DNA of 10,792 bases from Anaerolineae bacterium (lineage in GTDB: Bacteria > Chloroflexota > Anaerolineae > B4-G1). Every line of letters begins with the position of its first letter. The first letter of the stretch is position 1. Both the position numbers and the translations under genes were made by a program. This document shows, one piece after another, positions 1-7,163 of the stretch. The notes below the pieces were generated by a model. The model searched no databases and was not told where the DNA came from. It saw only the letters and a program-made list of their open reading frames with translations. The stretch is taken from contig JAUWNP010000147.1 in the NCBI GenBank assembly GCA_030612585.1, positions 1 to 10,792 on the forward strand, written 5' to 3'.

Positions 1-41
1 TTCACGCGTCACGTTTCACGTTTCACGTTTCACGCATCACG
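1..41. repeat. Heptad tandem repeat TTTCACG
   Basis: Three perfect copies of TTTCACG (14-34) are flanked by the variants CGTCACG (7-13) and CATCACG (35-41), all in phase. Because 21 nt equals three heptads and seven codons, the array can be translated without a stop, and it is read through in the frame of the FG-GAP gene. It may continue beyond the left window edge. Confidence 0.8.
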
Positions 42-3000
42 ATAAACGACACCGCCGCCCCCTACCCCATCACCCTCCGCCTCACCATCACCGGCCTCCC
101 GCCCTCAGCAGACTGGGTGGGTGAAAGCGATCAAGACAACGCCAGACTTGGCTACGCGCTCTCCACCGCCGGGGACGTGAACGGCGACGGCTACAGCGAC
201 ATCATCGTCGGCGCGCCCTGGTACGATGGCGGCCAGACTGACGAGGGAGCGGCCTTCGTCTACCGTGGCTCGGCCACGGGGCTTGGCTCCAGCCCCGCGT
301 GGAGCGCTGAGGGCAACCAGGCCGGGGCCCATTTCGGCCACGCCGTCTCCATCGCCGGGGACGTGGACGGTGACGGCTACGCTGACGTTCTCATCGGCGC
401 GCCCGACTACGATGGTGGCCAGTCCGGCGAGGGCGCGGCCTTCGTCTATCACGGCGGGCTGGCCGGCCTCGCCACGAGCCATGGCTGGACCGACCATCCG
501 ACCGACCAGGCTGGCGCTCACTTCGGCACCGCCGTCTCCACCGCCGGGGATGTGAACGGCGATGGCTACAGCGACATCATCGTCGGCGCGCCCGACTACG
601 GCGGCGACCAGTCAGGCGAAGGTGCGGCCTTCGTCTACTATGGTGGGCTGACTGGCCTCGCCACCGCTCCTATCTGGAGTGCCCACCCGACCGACCAATC
701 CGAGGCCCACTTTGGCTATTCCGTCTCCACCGCCGGGGACGTGGACGGCAATGGCTACGCTGATATCATTGTCGGTGCACCCGACTACGATGGCGACCGG
801 ACCGACGAGGGCGCAGCCTTCGTCTACCGTGGCTCACTCACGGGGCTTGACGCCAGCCCCGCATGGAGCGCTGAAGGTGACCAGGACGATGCCCACTTTG
901 GCTATTCCGTCTCCACCGCCGGGGACGTGAACGGCGACGGCTACGCTGACGCCATCGTCGGCGCGCCTGACTGCGACGGCGACCAGCCCGGCGAGGGCGC
1001 GGCCTACGTCTACCACGGCAGTTCGGCGGGGCTCACTACAGGCCTGGCGGACTGGACGGCCACGGGCGACCAGGCGGACGCTCACTTCGGCACAGCCGTC
1101 TCCATCGCCGGGGACGTGAACGGCGACGGCTACGCTGACGCCATCGTCGGCGCGCCCGACTACGACGACGCCCAGACGGACGAGGGGGCAGCCTTCGTCT
1201 ACTACGGTAGTTCGACGGGGCTCACTACAGGCTCGGCAGACTGGAGCGCTCACCCGACCGACCAGACGGACGCCCACTTCGGCACAGCGGTCTCCACCGC
1301 CGGGGACGTGAACGGCGATGGTCACAGTGACCTGGCTATCGGGGCCACTGGCTACGACCACGAGCAGACGGACGAGGGGGGCACATTCGTCTACCACGGC
1401 AGCCCCAGCGGCCTGGCTGCCACCCCGACCTGGAGCGATACGAGCAAGCAGGCCGGGGCCCTGCTCGGCTGGTCCGTCTCCACCGCCGGGGACGTGAACG
1501 GTGACGGTTACGCTGACGTCATCGTCGGCGCGCCGAGGTACGACCACGGCCAGTCTGAGGAGGGGGTTGCTTTTCTCTACCTCGGCGGGCCGGATGGCCC
1601 CGCCACCAGTCCGGCCTGGATGGGGGAGAGCGACCAGGAGTGGGCCTGGTTCGGCTGCGCCGTCGCCGCCGCCGGGGATGTGAACAACGACGGCTACGCT
1701 GATATCATCGTCGGCGCACCCCGTTACGACGACGCGCAGATGGACGAGGGGGCGGCCTACGTGTACCACGGTAGTTCGACGGGGCTCACTACAGGCCCGG
1801 CAGACTGGACGGCTGCGGGTGATCAGGAGGACGCCCGCTTTGGCACGGCCGTCTCCACCGCTGGCGACGTGAACGGCGACGGCTACGCCGACGTGGTCAT
1901 CACGGCCAACGGCTACGACGCCGGACAGACGAACGAGGGCGCGGCCTACGTCTACCACGGTAGTTCGACGGGGCTCACTACAGGCTCGGCAGACTGGACC
2001 GTCCATCCGACCGGCCAGGCTTACGCCAACTTCGGCCGTTCGGCCTCCACCGCTGGCGACGTGAACGGCGATGGCTACAGTGACGTCGTCATCGGTGCAT
2101 CATGGTACGACGATACCCTGGCCGACGAGAAAGACAACGGAGCCGCGTTCGTCTACCACGGTAGTTCGACGGGGCTCACTACAGGCTCGGCTGACTGGAC
2201 GGTCACGGGCGACCGCGATGGGGCCGAATTCGGCACCGCCGTCTCCACCGCTGGCGACGTGAACAATGACGGCTACAGCGACGTGATTGTCGGGGCCTAC
2301 AAATACACTGAAGTCCTGTGGGTCACCCCCTGGCGCGAGGGGGCCGCCTTCGTCTACCACGGTGGTTCGGCAGGGCTCACTACAGGCTCGGCGGACTGGA
2401 CGGCTACGGGCGGACAGGAGAGTGCCAAGTTCGGGCTTGCCGTCTCTACCGCCGGGGACGTGAACGGGGATGGCTACTCCGACGTCGCGGTTGGCGCGCA
2501 CCACTACGCGGACGGCCAGTCGAGCGAAGGGGCGGTCCTCGTCTACCACGGTAGTTCGGCTGGGCTCACTGCAGGCCCGGCGGACTGGATGGTCGAGGGC
2601 GACCAGGAGGGAGCCGGGTACGGTTTTGCCATCTCCACCGCCGGGGACGTGAACGGCGACGGCTACAGCGATCTTATCATCGGCGCACCCACGTACAACG
2701 GCAATGAGATGGACGAGGGGGGAGCCTTCGTCTACCTGGGGAACGGCGGAGGTGGTCTGCCGGTGCGACCGCGCCAATTGCGTAGCGATACCCCCCTCAG
2801 TCCCCCCCACGGGGGGGAAGTGGGACAGCCCCCCCTCAGTCCCCCCTATAGGGGGGAAGTGGGACAGCCCCCCCTCAGTGTCCCCTATGGGGGGGAAGTG
2901 GGGCAGACCCCCCTCGGTTTCCCCCACGGGGGGGAAGTGGGGCAGGTCCCCATCGCCCCTTTGGGCCGTTCAAACTCCGCCAGCCAGGTGCGCCTACAGT

Positions 3001-3677
3001 TGACGGCGCGGACGCCGCTGGGGCGCGAACCGGTGGCGTTACAGTGGCAACTCGCCCCCCTGGGCACTCCCTTCACCGCCGCCAGCGCCATATCCGGTGC
3101 CAGCCCGGCCTGGAGCGACGTGCTGACCAGCGGCGTTGTCCTGAGCCAGACGGTGGATGGTCTCACGGGGGGCACCGTCTATCGCTGGCGCATGCGGATG
3201 CTCTACCCGCCCGGCAACCGGCTCGGCCAGACCGGCAGCCGCTGGCTGTACCTGGATTGGAACGGCCCGCAGGAGGCCGACTTCCGCACCCCGCGCCTGC
3301 TGGCGCCCGACCGGAGCGCGAATGTCCTGCCGGGCCAACCGGCTGTCTACACCCACACGCTGACCAACCCCATCAGCGAGACACAAACCTTCACCCTGAC
3401 CGCCGCCTCGTCGCAGGGCTACACCGTGACCGTCGCCACGCCGTCGAGCGCACCGACCGTCACCTTATCGGCCTGCGGTTGGGGTCCCGTCACCGTCACC
3501 GTACAGACCCCCTCGACGGCTATCAGTGGCACGCAAGACACGACCGTCGTCACGGCTACCAGCGACCTGAGTGGGCACGACGCCGTCTACGACGTCACGA
3601 CCGTTGTCCCTACCACGGCTGCTGCCCTGAGCGACGTCTTCCTGCCCCTGATCGTGCGCGGCTTCCCGCTACCTTGA
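3..3677 (+). CDS. Giant secreted FG-GAP (integrin-type) beta-propeller protein, 5' end outside window
   Basis: The reading frame has no stop from base 3 onward, so the GTG at 117 is internal and the true start lies to the left. The residues before it include the stretch NDTAAPYPIT, the kind of domain boundary that often precedes FG-GAP arrays. Then come 14 repeats of about 62 residues, each with a calcium-loop motif such as AGDVNGDGYSD followed by IIVGAP; seven such repeats build one integrin-type propeller. Counting residues from 117, four in-frame 13-residue units (PPLSPPYRGEVGQ type) occupy about 892-943. A fibronectin-III-like segment follows at about 950-1070 (VYRWRMRMLYPPGNR, SRWLYLDW), then a NEW3/DUF11-like domain at about 1071-1165, and the tail VFLPLIVRG near the end. 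A surface or extracellular binding or adhesion role is inferred; no enzyme motif is visible. Blade 4 (DVDGNGYAD) and blades 9 and 12 (DVNNDGY) have altered calcium loops, and blade 10 has lost the GAP motif. Confidence 0.85.
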   Translation, partial: HASRFTFHVSRITINDTAAPYPITLRLTITGLPPSADWVGESDQDNARLGYALSTAGDVNGDGYSDIIVGAPWYDGGQTDEGAAFVYRGSATGLGSSPAWSAEGNQAGAHFGHAVSIAGDVDGDGYADVLIGAPDYDGGQSGEGAAFVYHGGLAGLATSHGWTDHPTDQAGAHFGTAVSTAGDVNGDGYSDIIVGAPDYGGDQSGEGAAFVYYGGLTGLATAPIWSAHPTDQSEAHFGYSVSTAGDVDGNGYADIIVGAPDYDGDRTDEGAAFVYRGSLTGLDASPAWSAEGDQDDAHFGYSVSTAGDVNGDGYADAIVGAPDCDGDQPGEGAAYVYHGSSAGLTTGLADWTATGDQADAHFGTAVSIAGDVNGDGYADAIVGAPDYDDAQTDEGAAFVYYGSSTGLTTGSADWSAHPTDQTDAHFGTAVSTAGDVNGDGHSDLAIGATGYDHEQTDEGGTFVYHGSPSGLAATPTWSDTSKQAGALLGWSVSTAGDVNGDGYADVIVGAPRYDHGQSEEGVAFLYLGGPDGPATSPAWMGESDQEWAWFGCAVAAAGDVNNDGYADIIVGAPRYDDAQMDEGAAYVYHGSSTGLTTGPADWTAAGDQEDARFGTAVSTAGDVNGDGYADVVITANGYDAGQTNEGAAYVYHGSSTGLTTGSADWTVHPTGQAYANFGRSASTAGDVNGDGYSDVVIGASWYDDTLADEKDNGAAFVYHGSSTGLTTGSADWTVTGDRDGAEFGTAVSTAGDVNNDGYSDVIVGAYKYTEVLWVTPWREGAAFVYHGGSAGLTTGSADWTATGGQESAKFGLAVSTAGDVNGDGYSDVAVGAHHYADGQSSEGAVLVYHGSSAGLTAGPADWMVEGDQEGAGYGFAISTAGDVNGDGYSDLIIGAPTYNGNEMDEGGAFVYLGNGGGGLPVRPRQLRSDTPLSPPHGGEVGQPPLSPPYRGEVGQPPLSVPYGGEVGQTPLGFPHGGEVGQVPIAPLGRSNSASQVRLQLTARTPLGREPVALQWQLAPLGTPFTAASAISGASPAWSDVLTSGVVLSQTVDGLTGGTVYRWRMRMLYPPGNRLGQTGSRWLYLDWNGPQEADFRTPRLLAPDRSANVLPGQPAVYTHTLTNPISETQTFTLTAASSQGYTVTVATPSSAPTVTLSACGWGPVTVTVQTPSTAISGTQDTTVVTATSDLSGHDAVYDVTTVVPTTAAALSDVFLPLIVRGFPLP
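108..2745 (+). repeat. 14 DNA-level FG-GAP repeat units of about 186-200 bp
   Basis: The coding repeat is conserved at nucleotide level as well as protein level. Phrases such as GCCGGGGACGTGAACGGCGA and GGTAGTTCGACGGGGCTCAC recur nearly unchanged in many units, pointing to recent duplication or gene conversion. Units 5-6 and 9-13 share the extra GLTTG-x-ADW linker, so they form a subfamily distinct from units 1-4 and 7-8. Units 11 and 12 are longer because of insertions in the loop after the GAP motif. Confidence 0.9.
2790..2945. repeat. Four tandem 39-bp GC-rich palindromic units inside the FG-GAP gene
   Basis: Four adjacent units occupy 2790-2828, 2829-2867, 2868-2906 and 2907-2945, each exactly 39 bp. 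Each holds a C-run and a G-run around a short centre (for example CCCCCCCACGGGGGGG), able to form a hairpin, followed by GAAGTGGG(A/G)CAG. The unit length is a multiple of three, so each adds 13 residues (T/P-PLS-PP-H/Y-x-GEVGQ) without breaking the frame. The array separates the propeller part from the C-terminal beta-sandwich domains. It resembles small palindromic elements that insert in frame in bacterial genes; the specific family was not identified. Confidence 0.9.
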
Positions 3678-3712
3678 CCTGGCATGGTTTGGTGGTTGTG
3701 ACCTATTTTGTT

Positions 3713-3850
3713 CTTGGGGGGTCGTTTGTTGTGGAACAGGATGTGGCGCTTGATCCAGGAGACGTAGGCTGCCTGCGTATGAATCGAGTAGTGCTTGCGC
3801 CGGATGGTTTCGCGGACCTGGTCGAGTAGTTGTTGGGGACGTTTTCCCAT
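3713..3850 (-). pseudogene. Truncated integron-integrase-like tyrosine recombinase (N-terminal stump)
   Basis: From the minus-strand ATG at 3850, preceded by a purine-rich AGGGGG ribosome site, 46 codons are readable. They contain LLDQVRETIRRKHYSIHTQ and then AYVSWIKRHILFHNKRPPK. This is the SAM-like core-binding domain at the start of IntI-type tyrosine recombinases; integron integrase IntI1 has the equivalent [24 protein letters not shown]. Similarity stops after KRPPK, 36 bp from the stop codon of the FG-GAP gene. The rest, including the catalytic R...HxxR...Y domain, is absent, so this is a deletion remnant and not functional. The stump points away from the array on its right, as intI does in an integron. 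A non-integron recombinase of the same subfamily is the alternative. Confidence 0.72.
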
Positions 3851-3869
3851 TTTCTGTCCCCCTTGGTTT

Positions 3870-3898
3870 TTGCATTTCGGGGTTTGTTGGTGTATACT
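3870..3898 (+). promoter_or_regulatory. Possible outward promoter (Pc-like) between integrase remnant and first cassette
   Basis: TTGCAT (3870-3875) and TATACT (3893-3898) are separated by 17 bp, a sigma70-like arrangement reading toward the cassette gene. The -10 matches 5 of 6 consensus bases, but the -35 only about half. Its position just upstream of the integrase start is where an integron would place a cassette promoter. CTTGCGTAA immediately follows and is repeated inverted at 4083-4091 (TTACGCAAG). The rest of the 3678-4185 spacer holds no gene that I can support. Confidence 0.3.
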
Positions 3899-4112
3899 TG
3901 CGTAAGAGTTGATGTGGGTTCCATTTTTCACGATTTGCCTGGTGGTGACAAGGCGGGTATATTACTGGGCAACAGCCCTGCATAATGTACTGGAAAGGAA
4001 GATATATGATAGAATGCTCACGTAAAACTCCGTGGCAGGGGTTTATGCAGCAAAATGCCCGTGTAGCACGCCGTAGGGGGTATTACGCAAGGAAAAGTCC
4101 GCAGAATCAATA

Positions 4113-4124
4113 GTTGGGCGGCCT
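4113..4124 (+). other. attI/attC-type recombination core (GTTGGGC) at left edge of cassette 1
   Basis: GTTGGGC (4113-4119) fits the integron core consensus GTTRRRY. It lies 263 bp upstream of the divergent integrase remnant and 67 bp before the GTG of the beta-helix gene. The 12 bp GTTGGGCGGCCT is repeated exactly in inverted orientation at 5926-5937, immediately after that gene. Upstream I see no RYYYAAC partner that would make this an attC, so an attI-like site is the better reading. It could still be a chance inverted repeat. Confidence 0.5.
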
Positions 4125-4185
4125 GGTAGCATTGAGTGAAGGGTATGCGATACATCAGGTAGTATGTCCAAAATGGAGGAAACAG

Positions 4186-5889
4186 GTGAAAAGTAAAAAG
4201 CAGAATTTGTTCATCACGCTTGCCCTGGGCCTGGGGCTGACTCTGGCTTCACTCTGGTTGCTGAACGGTGGAGCCTCACAGGTAACGCTGGCCCAATCAG
4301 GCACAGGTGTCATCCGCGTGGCGACGACCGGCAGCGACACGTCCGGCTGCGGAGGACAGGCCACTCCTTGCCGCACAGTACAATACGCCGTGGACCAGGC
4401 ACAGGCAGACGACGAGATCCAGGTGGCGGCCGGCACCTATACCGGCGTGCAGACCATAGGCGGGGCCAGGCAACTGGTGTACATCAACAAGACCGTGACC
4501 ATCCGCGGCGGCTATACTGCCCCCGACTTTGCCGACCCGCCCAATCCAGAGGACAACCCTACAATTCTGGACGCCGAAAGCCAGGGACGGGTGATCTATG
4601 TCAAACAGCACATCTCCTCTACCATCGAGGGGCTGTGGATCACGGGCGGCAACGCCACTCACGCCATCCAATCACCATGGGGGGGCGGCGGCATATACGG
4701 TTACGACACCACGCTGGTCATCGCCAACAACGTGATCAGCCACAACGTAGCCAGCACCGGCACCAGCAGTTGGGGGTATGGCGGCGGTATGTACATATGG
4801 GGCAGTGCCGTCATCTCGGGCAACCGGGTGATCTCCAACGTGGCCAGCACGTCCTATTCAGGGGGTGGGGGTGGTATGTACATCTCGCACGCGGATGGCG
4901 TGCAGATAATCAACAACGTCGTGCTCAGCAACACGGGCAGCATCACCGGCGGCCAGGGGTATGGCGGCGGCATCTATCTCACCCACTCCGACGGGGCTAT
5001 CGTGGACGGGAATCGGATCGAGCACAACGTGGCACAGCAAAAGCAGGGCTTCTCTGGGAGCTATGGAGGCGGCATCGTTTGTCTGTTTAGCGACGACGCC
5101 CTGTTCAGCCACAACACTGTCCGGCACAACATCGCCAGCATGGTGATGTTCGGCGGATTTGGTGGTGGTATATGGATCGGAGAATCGGACAGGATGCATA
5201 TACAGAGTAACACGTTTGAGGGCAACTGGAGTACGGCGGCAGGAGGCGGCTACGGTGGCGCGCTCTGCGCCAGCGATGCCCACGACCTGTTCCTCAACAG
5301 GAACCGGGTGCTGTCCAATTCGGCAGTTCTTGGTGGAGGTTTCTACATAATAAGCGACAGTACCTTCACGATGACCAACAACATCGTGGCCGGGAACGTC
5401 GCCTCATCTCAGGGCGGCGGCCTGGCACTCAACACCAGCACCGGCGAAATGGTCACCGGCACGCTCCTGCACAACACCTTTGCCGCCAACAACCAGGGGT
5501 CTGGCGAGGGCCGGAGCGCCATTCACACCTATGCTCCTGACGTGAGCCTCATCCTGACCAACAACCTGATCTACAGCCACACCTACGGCGTCATCGTCGT
5601 GCCCACCAGCACCGTCTGGCTCTACAACACCCTCTTTCACGCCAACGATTCCGACACCAGCGGGGCGGGAGAGATCCATAACACCGATCCGATCACGGGG
5701 CAGGATCCGCTGCTGGATGCGAGCTACCGCCTCGGCGCTGGCTCCCCGGCCATTGATGCTGGCGTGGACACGGGCGTGAGCACCGATATTGATGGCGATC
5801 CCCGCCCGCTGGGTGACGGCTATGACATCGGTGCTGATGAGTTCGCGTGGCGACATATCTACTTGCCGCTAGTCGTACGCAACTATTAA
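4186..5889 (+). CDS. Secreted right-handed beta-helix protein with choice-of-anchor-Q-like C-terminus
   Basis: I place the start at the GTG at 4186 because GGAGG (4175-4179) lies 6 bp upstream; the longer frame back to a TTG at 4114 would overlap the recombination core. The product is 567 residues. A signal peptide is clear: KSKKQN, then a hydrophobic run (LFITLALGLGLTLASLWLL), then a likely cleavage after TLAQS. The mature protein opens with the DTSGCGGQATPCRTVQYAVD signature of DUF1565/pectate-lyase-fold proteins. It continues as parallel beta-helix rungs rich in GGGIY and NNV/NRV turns. Near the end come GSPAIDAG and DIGADE, typical of choice-of-anchor Q domains, and the tail IYLPLVVRNY. 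An extracellular carbohydrate-binding or surface role is inferred; no catalytic residues can be assigned. Its position between inverted GTTGGGC/GCCCAAC cores suggests it is a large gene cassette. Confidence 0.85.
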   Translation: MKSKKQNLFITLALGLGLTLASLWLLNGGASQVTLAQSGTGVIRVATTGSDTSGCGGQATPCRTVQYAVDQAQADDEIQVAAGTYTGVQTIGGARQLVYINKTVTIRGGYTAPDFADPPNPEDNPTILDAESQGRVIYVKQHISSTIEGLWITGGNATHAIQSPWGGGGIYGYDTTLVIANNVISHNVASTGTSSWGYGGGMYIWGSAVISGNRVISNVASTSYSGGGGGMYISHADGVQIINNVVLSNTGSITGGQGYGGGIYLTHSDGAIVDGNRIEHNVAQQKQGFSGSYGGGIVCLFSDDALFSHNTVRHNIASMVMFGGFGGGIWIGESDRMHIQSNTFEGNWSTAAGGGYGGALCASDAHDLFLNRNRVLSNSAVLGGGFYIISDSTFTMTNNIVAGNVASSQGGGLALNTSTGEMVTGTLLHNTFAANNQGSGEGRSAIHTYAPDVSLILTNNLIYSHTYGVIVVPTSTVWLYNTLFHANDSDTSGAGEIHNTDPITGQDPLLDASYRLGAGSPAIDAGVDTGVSTDIDGDPRPLGDGYDIGADEFAWRHIYLPLVVRNY

Positions 5890-5925
5890 GCTCAACACGA
5901 GCGAGTAGTTTCCCCAGCCAGGAGG

Positions 5926-5946
5926 AGGCCGCCCAACAAGTCGCTG
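5926..5946 (+). other. 5' half of attC-like site after cassette 1
   Basis: GCCCAAC (5931-5937) matches the R'' box consensus RYYYAAC, and the continuation AAGTCGCTG resembles the start of many attC sites. The site begins 41 bp after the stop of the beta-helix gene. It breaks off at 5946, where the GTGTG of a group II intron starts. A matching 3' end (TTATACATTAGGC) reappears after the intron DNA at 7211-7223. Confidence 0.55.
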
Positions 5947-6114
5947 GTGTGTCCTGAAAGCTGTCATCTACTAGCCGATGAAAGTCCGGTCGCGGTAATG
6001 GTCAGGCAGCCGCGTAGCAGGCAACCAGTGCAGTCGGGTGACTGGCTGTGCTGAAGCGTTGTAGCCCTCTGAGAAGATGGGCAAGGTAGGCTACCCCGCC
6101 CGAAAAAGAGAAGG

Positions 6115-6140
6115 AGCCTGCCCTGAGCGAAGTCGAAGGG
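6115..6140 (-). repeat. Small dispersed repeat (CCCTTCGACTTCGCTCAGGG family), copy 1
   Basis: The stretch contains CTGAGCGAAGTCGAAGGG preceded by GCCTGCC, that is, the reverse complement of CCCTTCGACTTCGCTCAGGGCAGGC. It sits in the 5' domain of the outer intron and looks like an insertion: AAGG occurs immediately before it and at its end. Related copies are at 8616-8639 and 10102-10150. Confidence 0.6.
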
Positions 6141-6274
6141 ACTGGCAGGCAGCCGTAGCCCGTGAAGGAAACCTTGCCCGGACATGGAGGGCTGGACAAA
6201 CAAGGCCAACCTCACTGAGGGGAACAGCAACGACGCTTGGAGAGAAGCGTTTGCGGAAGCGAGGCTACCTGAGA

Positions 6275-6305
6275 AGCCCGGTGCGGGAAAACCGCACGCC
6301 GGGAT
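6275..6305 (+). ncRNA. Domain V hairpin of the outer group II intron
   Basis: The lower stem pairs AGCCCGG (6275-6281) with CCGGGAT (6299-6305). The upper stem pairs TGCGG (6282-6286) with CCGCA (6292-6296) around a GAAAA loop. A CG bulge (6297-6298) lies on the 3' side, as in group II domain V. The only mismatch, G6276 against A6304, is in the AGC triad. The next base (6306) begins the inner intron. Confidence 0.6.
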
Positions 6306-6819
6306 GTGTGTCCAGCGAAGGCTGGCGTGTTCAGCGGGAGACAGTCCCGTCGGGGTAAAAGCCAGAAGCCCCGTAGCTAGGATAGCAGGGTGGAGGGAAA
6401 CCGAAATTCTGAAGCCTATCGACAAAGTCATCTGAGGGATGACAGCGAGTCACCAGGCCGTAACGAAAGTGAACGCACAGGTGGCCTCGAAAGTGAGAAA
6501 CCCCGGAGGTCGAGCATGCAACCGTGGGGCGAAGGCAGCATGGGCAGCGGAAGGCTGGCATTGACGGCTGACCCACTCCGGCGGGGTGGTAGCGACAGCA
6601 TGGTGACAAGGACACGCTAAGCAACTGGAGAAGCCCTCCTCGCCCCAGGGAGAAATCACTGGAGAAAGGTAGGCCCTATAACCAGCAACACTGGGAAATG
6701 GGTTGAAGGCGAGAGGGTGGCGGATGGGTCCGTAGTAGCGATGAACCGGGGTAATGCCTGGGGAGCAAAGGGGCCCTGCTGTTGGTAATTCCTCTAACAA
6801 AATGGGAGGCAGGGACGAG

Positions 6820-6992
6820 ATGACAAAGGCGTCCATCAATCTGCAAGACCTGAGACGGAGGATATACGTCAAGGCGAAGGCCGATTCGGCTGGAACAGAT
6901 GGAGTAGGAAGTGGTTGTACCAAGCGCTGGAACTGTATGGAGACTACCAGGTGCGGTACTACCAGAATCCGAAAGTGCTGCCAGCGCGATAG
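6820..6992 (+). pseudogene. Group II intron reverse transcriptase/maturase with internal deletion (both ends kept)
   Basis: The ATG at 6820 (GGGAGG at 6804-6809) starts MTKASINLQDLRRRIYVKAK followed by ADSA, the typical N-terminus of group II intron RTs. At about 6891 the sense jumps to another frame (6888-6992), reading GWNRWSRKWLYQALELYGDY then QVRYYQNPKVLPAR and a stop, the typical C-terminus of the same family. Only 24 N-terminal and 34 C-terminal residues remain of a protein normally above 400 residues. The RT motifs (including YADD) and the maturase domain are gone. The junction GGCTGG could derive from a short shared sequence at both deletion ends. The deletion also shifts the frame, so no fusion protein is made. 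Confidence 0.8.
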
Positions 6993-7024
6993 GTCGCATA
7001 AGCCTTGACGAGAAGCCAACAGGA

Positions 7025-7057
7025 CAGCCCAGTATGGGAAATCCATACGCTGGGTTG
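7025..7057 (+). ncRNA. Domain V of the inner group II intron
   Basis: This is a textbook 33-nt domain V. CAGCCCAG (7025-7032) pairs with CTGGGTTG (7050-7057), including the A-U, G-U, C-G triad pairing. TATGG (7033-7037) pairs with CCATA (7043-7047) around a GAAAT loop, and a CG bulge sits at 7048-7049. All pairs were checked by eye and there is no mismatch, so this ribozyme core looks intact. Confidence 0.85.
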
Positions 7058-7062
7058 GACGA

Positions 7063-7163
7063 GGCGGGAGCTGGAAACGTGGCTATGGGAGCCGGACTGA
7101 GGCCCACAACGAAAGGCGTGGAAAAGCCACCGGACCCTAAAGTGCGCGCGCCTGCTCTTGACC
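7063..7163 (+). ncRNA. Domain VI of the inner intron with bulged branch-point A7161
   Basis: GGCGGGAGC (7063-7071) pairs with GCTCTTG (7154-7160) and CC (7162-7163), leaving A7161 bulged. The 3' end CTAC (7164-7167) places the branch point seven nucleotides from the last base, as usual for group II introns. The 5-nt linker from domain V (7058-7062) is also normal. The terminal part of the stem is an unusually long arm of about 80 nt. Confidence 0.7.

Noticed and set aside
117..119. GTG at 117 as the start of the FG-GAP gene
   Set aside because: The frame is open to the left edge, the upstream residues continue the family pattern (YPIT boundary, ADW), and there is no ribosome site before it.
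834..2006. Long minus-strand open frame (390 codons) opposite the FG-GAP repeats
   Set aside because: It is a mirror of GC-rich repeats on the other strand, rich in V/A/G/R with no family signature; the same holds for 2100-2927 on the minus strand.
2790..2945. CRISPR array
   Set aside because: The 39-bp units are directly adjacent with no unique spacers, and they are translated in frame.
3669..3983. Alternative minus-strand frames over the integrase remnant
   Set aside because: Only the 3850-3713 frame gives recombinase residues; the others are out-of-frame shadows.
4114..4185. TTG-initiated N-terminal extension of the beta-helix protein
   Set aside because: It overlaps the GTTGGGC core, lacks a ribosome site and would bury the signal peptide; GTG 4186 has GGAGG at 6 bp.
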